DNA of 58,960 nt from Bacillota bacterium (GCA_023421395.1 JAEZTL010000022.1:1-58960); one strand, 5' to 3'; positions 16,686 through 25,012 are shown, counted from the first letter of the stretch. Notes: a model not told the origin generated them from the sequence alone. Numbers and translations are program-made.

Positions 16686-18120
16686 GAAGCTAACGATGGA
16701 CGAATTCATGCGGCAGCGCGCAGAGGTTCTCACCCAATGGCCCACCGGCGGAGAGGTCGACCTGGAGGAAGCCTTCGGCTACCAGCGCGCCATCCCCGCC
16801 GCGAAGCGCTTTTCGGAGAAGCTCAAAAAGGCCCAGGCCGACCGGCACACGCTGATCCAGCCCCGGGCCGGCGTGCCGCTGATCGACGAGCACATCCAGC
16901 TTTTGAACTATCTGGAAACCAGCGGTGAGGCGGATCTTCTGCCCACCACCATCGACAGTTACACCCGCCTCAACCGCTACGAGGAGGCGGACGTGGGCAT
17001 CCGCGAGAGCATGAAGCTGGGCAAGGCCATGCTCAACGGTTTCCCGGCGGTCAATCACGGCGTTTCCGGCTGCCGCAGGGTGACCGAGTCGGTGAAGTCC
17101 CCGGTGCAGGTGCGCCACGGTACGCCCGACGCGCGCCTCCTGGCGGAGATCACGCTGGCGGGAGGCTTCACCAGCTACGAGGGCGGCGGCATTTCCTACA
17201 ATATCCCCTACGCCAAGAGCGTGTCGCTGGAGCGCACCCTCTCCGACTGGCAGTACGTGGACAGGCTGACGGGGCTTTACGAGGAAAACGGCATCTCCGT
17301 CAACCGCGAGCCCTTCGGTCCGCTGACGGGCACGCTGGTGCCGCCCTCCATGTCCCATGCGGTGGCGGTGATCGAGCTTCTTCTGGCTGCGGAGCAGGGT
17401 GTGCGCGATGTGACCATCGGCTACGGCCAGCTGGGCAACCTCACCCAGGACGTGGCGGCCATCCGCACGCTGCCGATCCTCGCGGAGGAGTACCTGAAAG
17501 AGGCGGGCCTCTCCGGCGTCCAGGTGACCACGGTGCTGCACCAGTGGATGGGCGGCTTCCCGCAGGACGAGGCCAAAGCCTTCGGCGTCATCGGCTGGGG
17601 CAGCGCGGCGGCGGCGCTGGCGGGGGCCACCAAGGTGATCGTCAAAACCCCCCACGAGGCGATGGGCGTGCCCACGATGGAGGCCAACGCGCAGGGCCTT
17701 CGCTGCACAAAGCAGCTGATCTCGATGCTTGCCGACCAGCAGATGCCGCTGACCGGCGAACTCTCCCGCGAGATGGAGGTCATCCTGGACGAGACCCGCG
17801 CGATTCTGGACCGGTGCTTCGAGCTGGGCGGCGGCGACATTGCGCTGGGTGCGGTGCGCGCCTTCCAGGCGGGGGTGCTGGACGTGCCCTTCGCGCCCAG
17901 CCGCTTTAACGCGGGCAAGATCCTGCCCGCCAGGGACAACGATGGCGCGGTGCGCCTGCTGGACGTGGCGTCGTTGCCATTCTCCCCGGCGCTCAGGGCT
18001 TTCCACCGGGGCAAGATGGAGGAGCGGGCGAGGGTTGAGAAGCGGGAAATCTCCTTCCAGATGGTAATCGACGACATTTACGCGATTTCAAAGGGCCGGC
18101 TGGTGGGTCGGCCCAGGTGA
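16669..18120 (+). CDS. glmE: Glutamate mutase, E (epsilon) catalytic subunit
   Basis: TIM-barrel subunit of adenosylcobalamin-dependent glutamate mutase, which binds glutamate and the adenosyl moiety. The 483-residue protein has normal length and the family segments LIQPRAGVPLIDEH (near residues 64-77), NHGVSGCRRVTESVKSP and VQVRHGTPDARLLAE, including the arginines that hold the substrate carboxylates. Gene order S-MutL-E is the standard clostridial one. The start overlaps mutL, so the three are probably translated together. The next gene, methylaspartate ammonia-lyase, begins 22 nt downstream. Confidence 0.96.
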   Translation: MEIRNKKLTMDEFMRQRAEVLTQWPTGGEVDLEEAFGYQRAIPAAKRFSEKLKKAQADRHTLIQPRAGVPLIDEHIQLLNYLETSGEADLLPTTIDSYTRLNRYEEADVGIRESMKLGKAMLNGFPAVNHGVSGCRRVTESVKSPVQVRHGTPDARLLAEITLAGGFTSYEGGGISYNIPYAKSVSLERTLSDWQYVDRLTGLYEENGISVNREPFGPLTGTLVPPSMSHAVAVIELLLAAEQGVRDVTIGYGQLGNLTQDVAAIRTLPILAEEYLKEAGLSGVQVTTVLHQWMGGFPQDEAKAFGVIGWGSAAAALAGATKVIVKTPHEAMGVPTMEANAQGLRCTKQLISMLADQQMPLTGELSREMEVILDETRAILDRCFELGGGDIALGAVRAFQAGVLDVPFAPSRFNAGKILPARDNDGAVRLLDVASLPFSPALRAFHRGKMEERARVEKREISFQMVIDDIYAISKGRLVGRPR

Positions 18121-18142
18121 GGACTGGAAAGGAAGCGGGCTC

Positions 18143-19387
18143 ATGAAAATCGTCGACATGGCGCTCTCCGGCGGGCGCACGGGGTTCTTCTTTGACGATC
18201 AGCGCGCCATCAAGCATTGTGCGGCGGCGGACGGCTCCGCCTATTTCGGGGATCCGGAAACCCCTGGCTTTGTGGCGGTGCGACAGCCGGGCGAATCGGT
18301 CTCGGTGATGCTGGTCATGGAGGATGGCTCCGTGGCCTATGGCGATTGCGCGGCGGTGCAGTACTCCGGCTGCGGCGGACGGGACCCGCTGTTTCTCGCC
18401 GCGGATTACATCCCCGTGATTGAAAAGCATGTGAAGCCCCTTCTCGTCGGCCGCGAGGCGGATTCGTTCCGCGCCCTCGCCTCCGAGGTTGAGGCGGTGC
18501 GCGTGCACGATCACTCGCTGCACACGGCGGTGCGCTACGGCGTGTCCCAGGCGGTTCTGGACGCTGTGGCCCATTCGAAGCACCGGCTGATGTGCGAGGT
18601 GGTGGCGGAGGAGTATGGCACCGCCGTGTCCGGCGAAATGATCCCGATCTTCACGCAATCGGGTGACAACCGCTACGACAACGCGGATAAGATGATCCTG
18701 AAGGGCGCGGACGTGCTGCCCCACGCGCTGATCAACAATGTGGACGCGAAGCTCGGCCGCCACGGCGAAAAGCTGCTGGAGTATGTCGCCTGGCTGCGCG
18801 AGCGCATTGTGAAACTGCGCGTTTGCGAAAGCTACCGGCCTGTGCTGCACCTGGATGTGTACGGCACCATCGGCACGCTGTTTGGCAACGACCACTTCCG
18901 GGCGATGGCGGACTATTTGGAAAAGCTCGCCGGGGCGGCGAGCCCGTTCCGCCTTCGCATCGAGGGGCCCATGGACGCCGATGAGCGCGAGCGGCAGATG
19001 GCGGACATGCGGCTGCTTCGCGAAGAGGTGGACCGCCGCGGCATCCCGGTGGAACTCGTGGCTGACGAATGGTGCAATACGCTGGAGGACGTAAAGTATT
19101 TCGCCGACAACAAGGCCGGCCACATGCTGCAGATCAAGACGCCAGACCTGGGCGGCATTCAGAACACGGCGGAGGCCGTGCTCTACTGCCGCGAAAAGGG
19201 CATCGGCGCCTATCAGGGCGGCACCTGCAATGAGACCGACCGCTCCGCCCAGGTGTGCGTACACGTGGCGATGGCGACAAAGCCCGATCAGGTCCTGGCC
19301 AAGCCCGGCATGGGCGTGGACGAGGGCTTCATGATCGTTTATAATGAAATGCGGCGCATCCTGGCGCTGCGCGGGAGGCGCGCATGA
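18143..19387 (+). CDS. mal: Methylaspartate ammonia-lyase
   Basis: Enolase-superfamily enzyme that eliminates ammonia from 3-methylaspartate to give mesaconate. It has 414 residues, the family size. The catalytic barrel is intact: VDVYGTIGTLFG-like strand segments, ELVADEWCNT (metal ligand region), the lysine of MLQIKTPDLGG near residue 330 (the expected general base) and the signature QGGTCNETDRSA. It follows glmE by 22 nt with an AGGAAG ribosome binding site and overlaps the next gene by 4 nt. With glutamate mutase and the upstream hydratase it gives glutamate to citramalate. Confidence 0.96.
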   Translation: MKIVDMALSGGRTGFFFDDQRAIKHCAAADGSAYFGDPETPGFVAVRQPGESVSVMLVMEDGSVAYGDCAAVQYSGCGGRDPLFLAADYIPVIEKHVKPLLVGREADSFRALASEVEAVRVHDHSLHTAVRYGVSQAVLDAVAHSKHRLMCEVVAEEYGTAVSGEMIPIFTQSGDNRYDNADKMILKGADVLPHALINNVDAKLGRHGEKLLEYVAWLRERIVKLRVCESYRPVLHLDVYGTIGTLFGNDHFRAMADYLEKLAGAASPFRLRIEGPMDADERERQMADMRLLREEVDRRGIPVELVADEWCNTLEDVKYFADNKAGHMLQIKTPDLGGIQNTAEAVLYCREKGIGAYQGGTCNETDRSAQVCVHVAMATKPDQVLAKPGMGVDEGFMIVYNEMRRILALRGRRA

Positions 19388-20739
19388 AAGAAGAATTCAG
19401 AATCCTGTCCACCACGGCCATCCTGGGCTACGGCTTTCCCGTGGCCTCCTTCGAAGAGGGCATGAAGCGGCGTCCCCACCTGATCGCGGTGGACGCGGGT
19501 TCCTCCGACCCCGGCCCCTACTATCTGGGCGCGGGGGTGAGTTTTACCGACCGCGGTTCGGTCAAGCGGGACCTCTCGATCATGCTTGCCGCGGCGGTAG
19601 AGCACAGTATCCCGGTGGTGATCGGCACAGCGGGCGGCAGCGGCGCGGACGAGCACCTCGAATGGTGCATGGAAATCGTGCGGGAGATCGCGCGGGAGCA
19701 GAACCTGCATTTTCCGCTGGCGAGGATCTCGGCGGAGGTTCCCCGGGAGACCGTTCTGGCGGCGCTCCGGGCGGGACGCGTTTCGCCGCTGGGTCCCGCG
19801 CCGGAACTGACCGAAGAAGCGCTGATGGAAACCACCCGCGTCGTGGGTCAGATGGGCCTTGAGCCCATCCAGCGGGCGCTCGAGGGCGGCGCGCAGGTGG
19901 TGGTGGCCGGCCGGGCCTACGATCCCAGCGTGTTCGCCGCGCTGCCGGTGCTGAAGGGGTACGACAGGGGCCTCGCGATTCATCTGGGCAAGATTCTGGA
20001 GTGCGCCGCCATCGCCGCAACGCCCGGCAGCGGTTCGGACTGCATGTTCGGCACATTGGGCGAGGACTACTTCCGCGTGGAGCCGCTCTCGCCGAACCGC
20101 CGCTGCACCACGCTGTCGGTGGCGGCCCACACGCTTTACGAAAAGACGAACCCGTACCTGCTGCCCGGCCCCGGCGGGGTGCTGAGCCTTGAGGAGGCCT
20201 CCTTCGAACAGGAGACGGAGCGCTCTGTGCGGGTGAAGGGCTCCCGGTTCCTGCCTGGGAAATACCAGATCAAACTGGAGGGAGCCCGGAAGATCGGGTG
20301 CCGAGCGGTGTCCATCGCGGGCGCGCGGGACCCGGTGATGCTCGCCAAAATCGACGAGATCATCTCCGGCGTCAGAGCCCGCGTGCGGGACAACTTCGCC
20401 GGCGCGGACTTTACATACCGGTTGGATTTCAAAGTCTACGGCCGGGACGGCGTGATGGGCGCGCTGGAACCGAACCCGGTGGTCGAGGGCCACGAACTGG
20501 GCATCGTGATTGATGCGCTGGCAGATACCCAGGCTCATGCCGACACCATCTGCTCCTTCGCCCGCTCCACGATGCTGCACTACGGCTACGAGGGTCGCCG
20601 CGCCACCGCCGGCAACCTGGCGTTCCCATATTCGCCCAGCGACTTCCACGCCGGCGATGTCTATTCCTTCAGCGTCTACCATCTGATCGACGTGGAGGAT
20701 CCCTGCGAACTGTTCCCGATTGAAACGCTTTTGCTTTAG
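19384..20739 (+). CDS. AtuA-like family protein (DUF1446 type)
   Basis: The 451-residue protein belongs to the acyclic-terpene-utilisation AtuA-like family. Recognisable parts are the N-terminal ILSTTAILGYGFP, the DAGSSDPGPYYLG stretch, VVIGTAGGSGADEH near residues 80-95 and VVVAGRAYDPSVFAALP. The biochemical activity of the family is not established. Here it overlaps mal by 4 nt and is followed 10 nt later by a DUF4387 gene, so it clearly belongs to the glutamate pathway operon. It may act on a product of citramalate cleavage or on a CoA ester; that is speculation. Confidence 0.8.
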   Translation: MKEEFRILSTTAILGYGFPVASFEEGMKRRPHLIAVDAGSSDPGPYYLGAGVSFTDRGSVKRDLSIMLAAAVEHSIPVVIGTAGGSGADEHLEWCMEIVREIAREQNLHFPLARISAEVPRETVLAALRAGRVSPLGPAPELTEEALMETTRVVGQMGLEPIQRALEGGAQVVVAGRAYDPSVFAALPVLKGYDRGLAIHLGKILECAAIAATPGSGSDCMFGTLGEDYFRVEPLSPNRRCTTLSVAAHTLYEKTNPYLLPGPGGVLSLEEASFEQETERSVRVKGSRFLPGKYQIKLEGARKIGCRAVSIAGARDPVMLAKIDEIISGVRARVRDNFAGADFTYRLDFKVYGRDGVMGALEPNPVVEGHELGIVIDALADTQAHADTICSFARSTMLHYGYEGRRATAGNLAFPYSPSDFHAGDVYSFSVYHLIDVEDPCELFPIETLLL

Positions 20740-20749
20740 GAGGCCCGAT

Positions 20750-21061
20750 ATGAAACTGAAAGATTTGGCGGAGATCATCCGCTCCAAGAACTCCGGGCCC
20801 TACGAGCTGACGCTGGATGTGATGTTCCGCACCGACGAGGATTTTCGCCGCGTACTGGCATCCGGCGTGATCTGCGAGAAAACCGTCTGCGCGCTCTATC
20901 GCATCCCGCCGGAGAAGATCGTGTCCATCGTCGCCTTCCCGCCGGCTCGGGCGATCAAGGCGACGATCGAGCGGCCCCTCTGCTCCGGCGATCCGGGAGA
21001 GACGGACGTGTATGGTGCGCAGCAGCACGCGCCGCTTCTGGACCTGAAGGTCAACCTGTAG
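20750..21061 (+). CDS. DUF4387 protein
   Basis: A 103-residue small protein that matches the DUF4387 (AtuA-like ferredoxin-fold) group, usually encoded next to, or fused with, AtuA-like proteins. Features visible are KLKDLAEIIRSKNSGPYELTLDVMF at the N-terminus and a C-terminal RPLCSGDPGETDVYGAQQ segment. ATG 20750 is chosen because AGGAGG lies 7 nt before it; the frame is open for 30 nt more. It probably forms a complex with the preceding AtuA-like protein. Function unknown. Confidence 0.8.
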   Translation: MKLKDLAEIIRSKNSGPYELTLDVMFRTDEDFRRVLASGVICEKTVCALYRIPPEKIVSIVAFPPARAIKATIERPLCSGDPGETDVYGAQQHAPLLDLKVNL

Positions 21062-21074
21062 GGGAGGCGATGGT

Positions 21075-21989
21075 TTGTCCGTCAACGATCACTACCTGTA
21101 CGGCGTGTACTTCGCGCCCCGCGGCATCCGGCGCATGACGGAGATGGGCATGACCATCGCCCAGCACCACCTGTCGCCCTTTGACCGGCTGATCGGCATC
21201 GTGGGGGAGGCGGGCAGCGGCAAGAGCATGCTGGTCAAGGGCATGTTCCCGGGCCTTGAGATGACCAACGACGACAACGGCGTCAACGTGCGCCCGCTGC
21301 CCATTCTGTCTGTGGACGATGAGAGCGGCTTTTTCAGCCCGCACACCTACCACCTGGACATGCGCTTTGAGGCCGCGTTCACGCAGCCTCATGTCATTGC
21401 CGGCTGCGTGAGAAGAGCGCTGGAGAAGGGCCGCCGCGTGATCGTGGAGCACTTCGAGATGCTCTATCCCGCGCTGGGTATCAACGCCGAGCTCCTGATC
21501 GGCATCGGCGAGGAAATCCTGGTCACCCGGCCCAACATCTTCGGCCCGGAGCCCGGGGATGTGGCGGAGATCGTATTTAAGTCCATCAAATACCGCAAGA
21601 TGGCCCACACCGCGGAGGATCTGTGCGAGCGCAAGCTGTGGGACCGCTATCGCGACCGCTATCAGCACGGCGACGTGCGCCACGGCTTCCTTTTGGAGTT
21701 TGACGAAAAGCCGGACGTGGACATCTCCGACATCGAGCAGTATGTGAAAAAGCGCATCGAAGCCGACGTGCCGGTTTCTTTTCACGATGAAACCCACATC
21801 TCCTTCGGGGACAAGCTGCACTATTGCACCGGTCCGCGCATGCACGTCCGTTCTACCGGCGAGATCGAAGGCTTCAGCATGCTCCACGAGATTAAGTACG
21901 ACCCGATGGCAAAGAAGTACCTGCTCGTCGGCCTGGTTGGCGGCGCGCTGAACGGCGACGGACGCGACCTGAACCGAATCTCTTTTTGA
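21075..21989 (+). CDS. P-loop NTPase of the methylaspartate operon
   Basis: The 304-residue protein has a clear Walker A motif GEAGSGKS (residues 44-51) and a central kinase-like part (RRVIVEHFEML). The C-terminal third has HDETHISFG followed by KLHYCTGP, which could bind a metal and recalls the tRNA-synthetase second-additional-domain (SAD) pattern. The role is unknown to me. It starts with TTG, supported by GGGGAGG 7 nt upstream; the nearby ATG at 21070 is out of frame. It is the last gene of the operon, and its stop codon overlaps the -35 of the smpB promoter. Confidence 0.7.
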   Translation: MSVNDHYLYGVYFAPRGIRRMTEMGMTIAQHHLSPFDRLIGIVGEAGSGKSMLVKGMFPGLEMTNDDNGVNVRPLPILSVDDESGFFSPHTYHLDMRFEAAFTQPHVIAGCVRRALEKGRRVIVEHFEMLYPALGINAELLIGIGEEILVTRPNIFGPEPGDVAEIVFKSIKYRKMAHTAEDLCERKLWDRYRDRYQHGDVRHGFLLEFDEKPDVDISDIEQYVKKRIEADVPVSFHDETHISFGDKLHYCTGPRMHVRSTGEIEGFSMLHEIKYDPMAKKYLLVGLVGGALNGDGRDLNRISF

Positions 21990-22014
21990 CAAGCGGGGCT
22001 CGGCATGATATAAT
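21986..22014 (+). promoter_or_regulatory. Sigma-A promoter of smpB-ssrA
   Basis: TTGACA (21986-21991), 17-nt spacer, TATAAT (22009-22014): both hexamers are perfect consensus. The -35 shares bases with the TGA stop of the preceding gene. It lies 30 nt before the smpB start. Confidence 0.93.
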
Positions 22015-22044
22015 CGCTAGGCACCAAGGAATGGAGGGATGGTC

Positions 22045-22518
22045 ATGCCGCGCCACGAGGGCACGAAGACGATTGCGCAAAACCGCAAAGCGCGCCATGA
22101 CTACTTCATCGAAGAAACCTGGGAGGCGGGTCTCGAGCTTAGGGGCAACGAGGTCAAGTCCATCCGGCTGGGCCGGTGCAACCTGAAGGACTCTTTTGCG
22201 CAGGTGCGGCGGGGCGAGCTGTTCGTGGAGAACATGCACGTCAGCCCCTACGAGAAAGGCTCCTATTACAACGAGAACCCCCTGAGGCCCAAGCGCCTTC
22301 TGATGCACAAGGCCGAAATCCGAAAGCTGGAGCAGGCGGTCATGCAGAAGGGGCTGGCGCTGATTCCGCTGTCCATCTATCTGAAGGACGGGAAGATGAA
22401 GCTGGAGTTGGCACTGTGCAAGGGAAAGAAGCTCTACGACAAGCGGGACGACGCCGCCAAGAAGGACGCGGAGCGGGAGATGGAACGCCACTTCCGCGCA
22501 AGGGACGACCGGGATTGA
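22045..22518 (+). CDS. smpB: SsrA-binding protein SmpB
   Basis: RNA-binding partner of tmRNA in trans-translation; it delivers tmRNA to stalled ribosomes. The 157-residue protein has the OB-fold SmpB sequence (IAQNRKARHDYFIEETWEAG, LRGNEVKSIR, HVSPYEKGSYYNENP) and the basic C-terminal tail (KLYDKRDDAAKKDAEREMERHF). ATG 22045 has GGAGGG 7 nt upstream; the earlier ATG at 22039 lies inside that site. The gene ends 24 nt before ssrA, the RNA it binds, and follows a perfect promoter. Confidence 0.97.
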   Translation: MPRHEGTKTIAQNRKARHDYFIEETWEAGLELRGNEVKSIRLGRCNLKDSFAQVRRGELFVENMHVSPYEKGSYYNENPLRPKRLLMHKAEIRKLEQAVMQKGLALIPLSIYLKDGKMKLELALCKGKKLYDKRDDAAKKDAEREMERHFRARDDRD

Positions 22519-22542
22519 ACCGGCGGAAATCATCTTTTTTAT

Positions 22543-22894
22543 GGGGGTGTACTGGTTTCGACGGGGATCATGGGGATTTGAGAAGCGAGCGGCGGCCCTG
22601 GACCGCCTCACCAACGGGAAAAACAATAACTGCGAACGAAGACAACTTCGCTCTGGCGGCCGCTTAAGGCCGCTCGTCGGACCTGAGCCTCCTGCGGCGC
22701 AGCCACCCGGCGTCATTAAAAGCAGGGAACCAGCCTAGATAAGCTTTGCCTTAGGCCGGACTTTATGAAGCTACTGAAACCGTAAGCCCGTCTGTGGGCG
22801 TGCGGCGGAGGGAATGTTAAAACGCAGACTGCGCTCGGAGACGCTTGGGTACCCGGGTTTTCGGACGGGGGTTCGACTCCCCCCACCTCCACCA
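22543..22894 (+). ncRNA. ssrA: Transfer-messenger RNA (tmRNA)
   Basis: One-piece tmRNA. The 5' end (GGGGGUG) pairs with the 3' acceptor strand (CACCUCC, 22884-22890) followed by A and an encoded CCA. The tRNA-like start (tactggtttcgac) and the T-arm GGGTTCGACTCCC are typical. The tag frame runs 22632-22667, GCG through TAA, and encodes ANEDNFALAAA, so the full tag with the tRNA-borne alanine is A-ANEDNFALAAA, ending in the Ala-Ala-Ala degron expected for ClpXP-type proteases. Two T-rich or hairpin regions for pseudoknots lie between. smpB is directly upstream and a phage integrase gene downstream. Confidence 0.96.
22862..22894 (+). other. Probable prophage attachment site (attL) in the ssrA 3' end
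   Basis: The T-arm and acceptor end of tmRNA are classic tyrosine-integrase targets, and an integrase gene begins about 230 nt away with phage genes behind it. The tmRNA reads complete, as expected when the phage att core restores the 3' end. The exact core cannot be set because a second copy of this sequence (attR) is not found in the window. Confidence 0.6.
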
Positions 22895-22897
22895 CTC

Positions 22898-22934
22898 AAA
22901 TACACCGGATGATGCTTCACCCGGTGTATTTTTT
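22898..22934 (+). terminator. Rho-independent terminator of ssrA
   Basis: AATACACCGG pairs with CCGGTGTATT across a loop of about 12 nt, followed by TTTT. It begins 4 nt after the tmRNA CCA end. Confidence 0.88.
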
Positions 22935-23001
22935 ATGCTGAAATGTACTTATGGTAAATATCCTAGAGGTTATAAACCGAACGTCTTTTCGTATAGTGAA
23001 A

Positions 23002-23025
23002 GGCCGTACACAATTATGTACGGCC
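23002..23025. repeat. Perfect 9-bp inverted repeat between attL and int
   Basis: GGCCGTACA (23002-23010), 6-nt loop, TGTACGGCC (23017-23025). It lies about 100 nt past the int stop codon, in the region between the tmRNA and int. It may terminate int transcription (weak T-run on the minus strand) or bind a recombination protein. The remainder of 22935-23126 holds no gene I can support. Confidence 0.6.
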
Positions 23026-23126
23026 AAACGTGGTAAAAAGTGTGGTATGATTCCGGGCGTGATTCGGGCTTTCGGCAGAGGTGTGGCCGGTGCTTTGTGC
23101 CTTGGATGGTTGATGCTGGGTGGCCG

Positions 23127-24242
23127 TCAGCTGCCGATCAGGCGGTCAAACACGCTGTCAACGATATTCGCAGTTTGCTGAATGTCTCCCTCAATTTCCT
23201 GGCCGTATGTGCCGTAGGTGTCCATATCCTCCGAGTGTCCGACCATGCTTTTGAGAAGCGGCTCGGGCATATCGGATTTCACGGCGGACACGAACGTGTG
23301 CCGAAGCTCATGCAGGCTGACGCTGATGCCGTGCTCCTTCCGGTAGGCATACCAGCATTTATAGAGGCGCCTGGGGCTTGTGGCCATCTTGGCGCGCTCA
23401 TCTGGGAATACCCAGGGCGAGATGATTCCCATGCGCTTCAGCATGGCCTTCTGTTCTTCAAGGATGGATAGGGCGCGCTTCCCCAAGGCGACGCAGCGCC
23501 GTGCGTTATCGTTCTTCCCGCCGGTGGTCCGGAGGTTATCGTTGATGGAGCAGCTGATCACGAGGCGGTTGCCATGAATGTCCGCCCATTTGAGGCCGCA
23601 TTCCTCGCCTCGCCTGAGGCCGGAGACAACCAGAAAGCGCCAGGCGTGGATGTAGTAAGCCGGCACGCGCCGGCGGTAACGGGAAATCCAGTCGGCGCTG
23701 AAAAGCGTCTTCAAGTCTTTGGGCTGCAGCACCTTCCGCCTGCCGACGCGGGTGGTGGCCGGGATCGTGATGTCGCTTTTCTCCAGCGGATCGGTCTCCC
23801 AGCGGTTGATGCGGCAGAAGGCCAGGAAAGCGGTGATGGCGGTCAGCACGTTTTTGCAGGTTCTCCTGGACCGGCCGTTGTTTACGGCGGCATCCACGCA
23901 CTTTCTCCACATGGCGGGTGTGATGTCGATAAGTTTGACGTTCGGGATGTTGGGCTTGATGTAGGTGCGGCCTTTTGATTCGTACTGGATGTAGGTGGGT
24001 TCTTTCCCGCGGTCCTTCAGATCCTTCAGAAAAGCTTCCCATGCCGGTTCAAAGCGCATGTTTTCGCCCGGGTGCAGCTTTTTCAGCCACGCATCGGCCT
24101 TGTCTTCCGCCTCATGCTTTCCGACGCGGCCGGGGATCGGCGAATAGAAAGATCTCCGCACGCCGTTGCGCTGGACATTGATCTGCCAGCGTTTCTCTTT
24201 TTCATTCCAGTACGCCTCGGCGCGGCGCTTTGATTTTGGCAC
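23127..24242 (-). CDS. int: Phage tyrosine integrase
   Basis: Site-specific recombinase that integrates and excises the prophage. From the GTG at 24242 it has 371 residues: an N-terminal arm-binding AP2-like region (YWNEKEKRWQINVQ), a SAM-like core-binding domain (about 70-145) and the catalytic domain. The catalytic residues are R210 (SGLRRGEE), H311-x-x-R314 (HELRH), H336 (VGHS) and Y346. GTG is preferred because GGAGG lies 7 nt upstream; the open frame continues 54 nt further without support. The gene points at ssrA, as expected for an integrase next to its attachment site. Confidence 0.95.
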   Translation of the reverse strand: MPKSKRRAEAYWNEKEKRWQINVQRNGVRRSFYSPIPGRVGKHEAEDKADAWLKKLHPGENMRFEPAWEAFLKDLKDRGKEPTYIQYESKGRTYIKPNIPNVKLIDITPAMWRKCVDAAVNNGRSRRTCKNVLTAITAFLAFCRINRWETDPLEKSDITIPATTRVGRRKVLQPKDLKTLFSADWISRYRRRVPAYYIHAWRFLVVSGLRRGEECGLKWADIHGNRLVISCSINDNLRTTGGKNDNARRCVALGKRALSILEEQKAMLKRMGIISPWVFPDERAKMATSPRRLYKCWYAYRKEHGISVSLHELRHTFVSAVKSDMPEPLLKSMVGHSEDMDTYGTYGQEIEGDIQQTANIVDSVFDRLIGS

Positions 24243-24294
24243 GGTATCGCCTCCTACAGAAAAACACACGCACAGTGTCTGCAGCGACCTGTAC

Positions 24295-24314
24295 AACTGT
24301 AACAGGTGTAAAAA
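24295..24314 (+). repeat. 20-nt dispersed repeat, copy 1 (near int promoter)
   Basis: AACTGTAACAGG followed by TGTAAAAA. It matches 36066-36085 at 18 of 20 positions by my reading. Here it also forms an inverted repeat, ACCTGT (24288-24293) with ACAGGT (24302-24307). It lies in the 147-nt gap upstream of int, where the int promoter must be. Otherwise the gap holds no gene. Confidence 0.55.
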
Positions 24315-24389
24315 GCTTGAATTTGCTGGGGTTTCAGCGAAAATCTTCTGTATCCATGCTGTAGCAAGGGCCGGATTACCTGTAACGAA

Positions 24390-24794
24390 TCAGCCCATCT
24401 GCGCTTTTAGCGCGTCGTTGATGCCGTCCAGAAAACGCTCCGCGCCAGCGAGAAAGCGCGGTCCATAGAAGTAGATTACCGCGAGACCCGCCAGGAAGGC
24501 GAGGACGCCAACGACGATGATCAGGACATTATGGCCTGATTCTGAAGGACTGGCGGCTTTCATGCCGTTGGAACGTCCAGATTTCCGCGCTTTGCGGGCT
24601 TCTTCTTTCAGTGTTTTTCGGTATTCGGCAAAGCCATAAATCATCCAGACGAGCAGAAGCAGGGGGAGCGGCATTACCACATAGACCGCCGTTTGAATTA
24701 CTGAAAAGCGTCCGGCAAGAAAGATGTAGGCGATCAGCCAGGCCGCGAGGATAATCAGAGAAACGTATAAAACGGGATGATTCTTCCGCTTCAT
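24390..24794 (-). CDS. Prophage membrane protein, lysogeny module
   Basis: A 134-residue protein with three likely membrane helices: about residues 8-27 (VLYVSLIILAAWLIAYIFLA), 34-54 (TAVYVVMPLPLLLLVWMIYG) and 90-110 (VLIIVVGVLAFLAGLAVIYF), with a Lys/Arg-rich cytoplasmic link between the second and third. I do not recognise the family. It overlaps the mini ImmA-like protease gene by 4 nt (ATGA), so it is translated with the repressor operon. It might sense an envelope or extracellular signal, or serve superinfection exclusion; both are guesses from position. Confidence 0.7.
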   Translation of the reverse strand: MKRKNHPVLYVSLIILAAWLIAYIFLAGRFSVIQTAVYVVMPLPLLLLVWMIYGFAEYRKTLKEEARKARKSGRSNGMKAASPSESGHNVLIIVVGVLAFLAGLAVIYFYGPRFLAGAERFLDGINDALKAQMG

Positions 24795-25012
24795 GGAATA
24801 TACCCCTCTACGGCGTGAATGCCGAGGCTATTGTAAGCGTCATCCCGGAGGATATGGGCGATTTCATGCATGACGGCGGCGTTGATTTCAGTCTCCGAGA
24901 GACGATCGTTTACGTAGATGTTGGCAAAGCAGTCGGCGTCGAAAACGGTCAGGGCCTTAACGTGGTCGGGAAGCGGAATGAAGCGGATGGTGTAGTCGCC
25001 ATCAGTCAGCAT
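24791..25012 (-). CDS. Short ImmA/IrrE-like metallopeptidase
   Basis: A 73-residue protein with the zinc-peptidase motif HExxH (MHEIAHI, about residues 48-54) preceded by the family-like IYVNDRLSETEINAAVMHE. ImmA proteins cleave the phage repressor (known for ICEBs1 ImmA/ImmR), and here the gene overlaps the 3' end of the repressor gene by 11 nt. It is much shorter than typical ImmA (about 130-170 residues), but has its own ribosome binding site (AGGAGA, 6 nt before ATG), so it looks like a compact form, not a broken gene. Activity is inferred. Confidence 0.75.
   Translation of the reverse strand: MLTDGDYTIRFIPLPDHVKALTVFDADCFANIYVNDRLSETEINAAVMHEIAHILRDDAYNSLGIHAVEGYIP

Noticed and set aside
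12333..21989. Citramalate lyase or citrate lyase genes in the glutamate cluster
   Set aside because: None of the frames here resembles them; the AtuA-like, DUF4387 and NTPase genes are different families.
22176..22667. Open frame overlapping smpB and the tmRNA tag region
   Set aside because: It is out of frame within smpB and merely runs into the tmRNA tag reading frame; the tag is translated through tmRNA, not from this frame.
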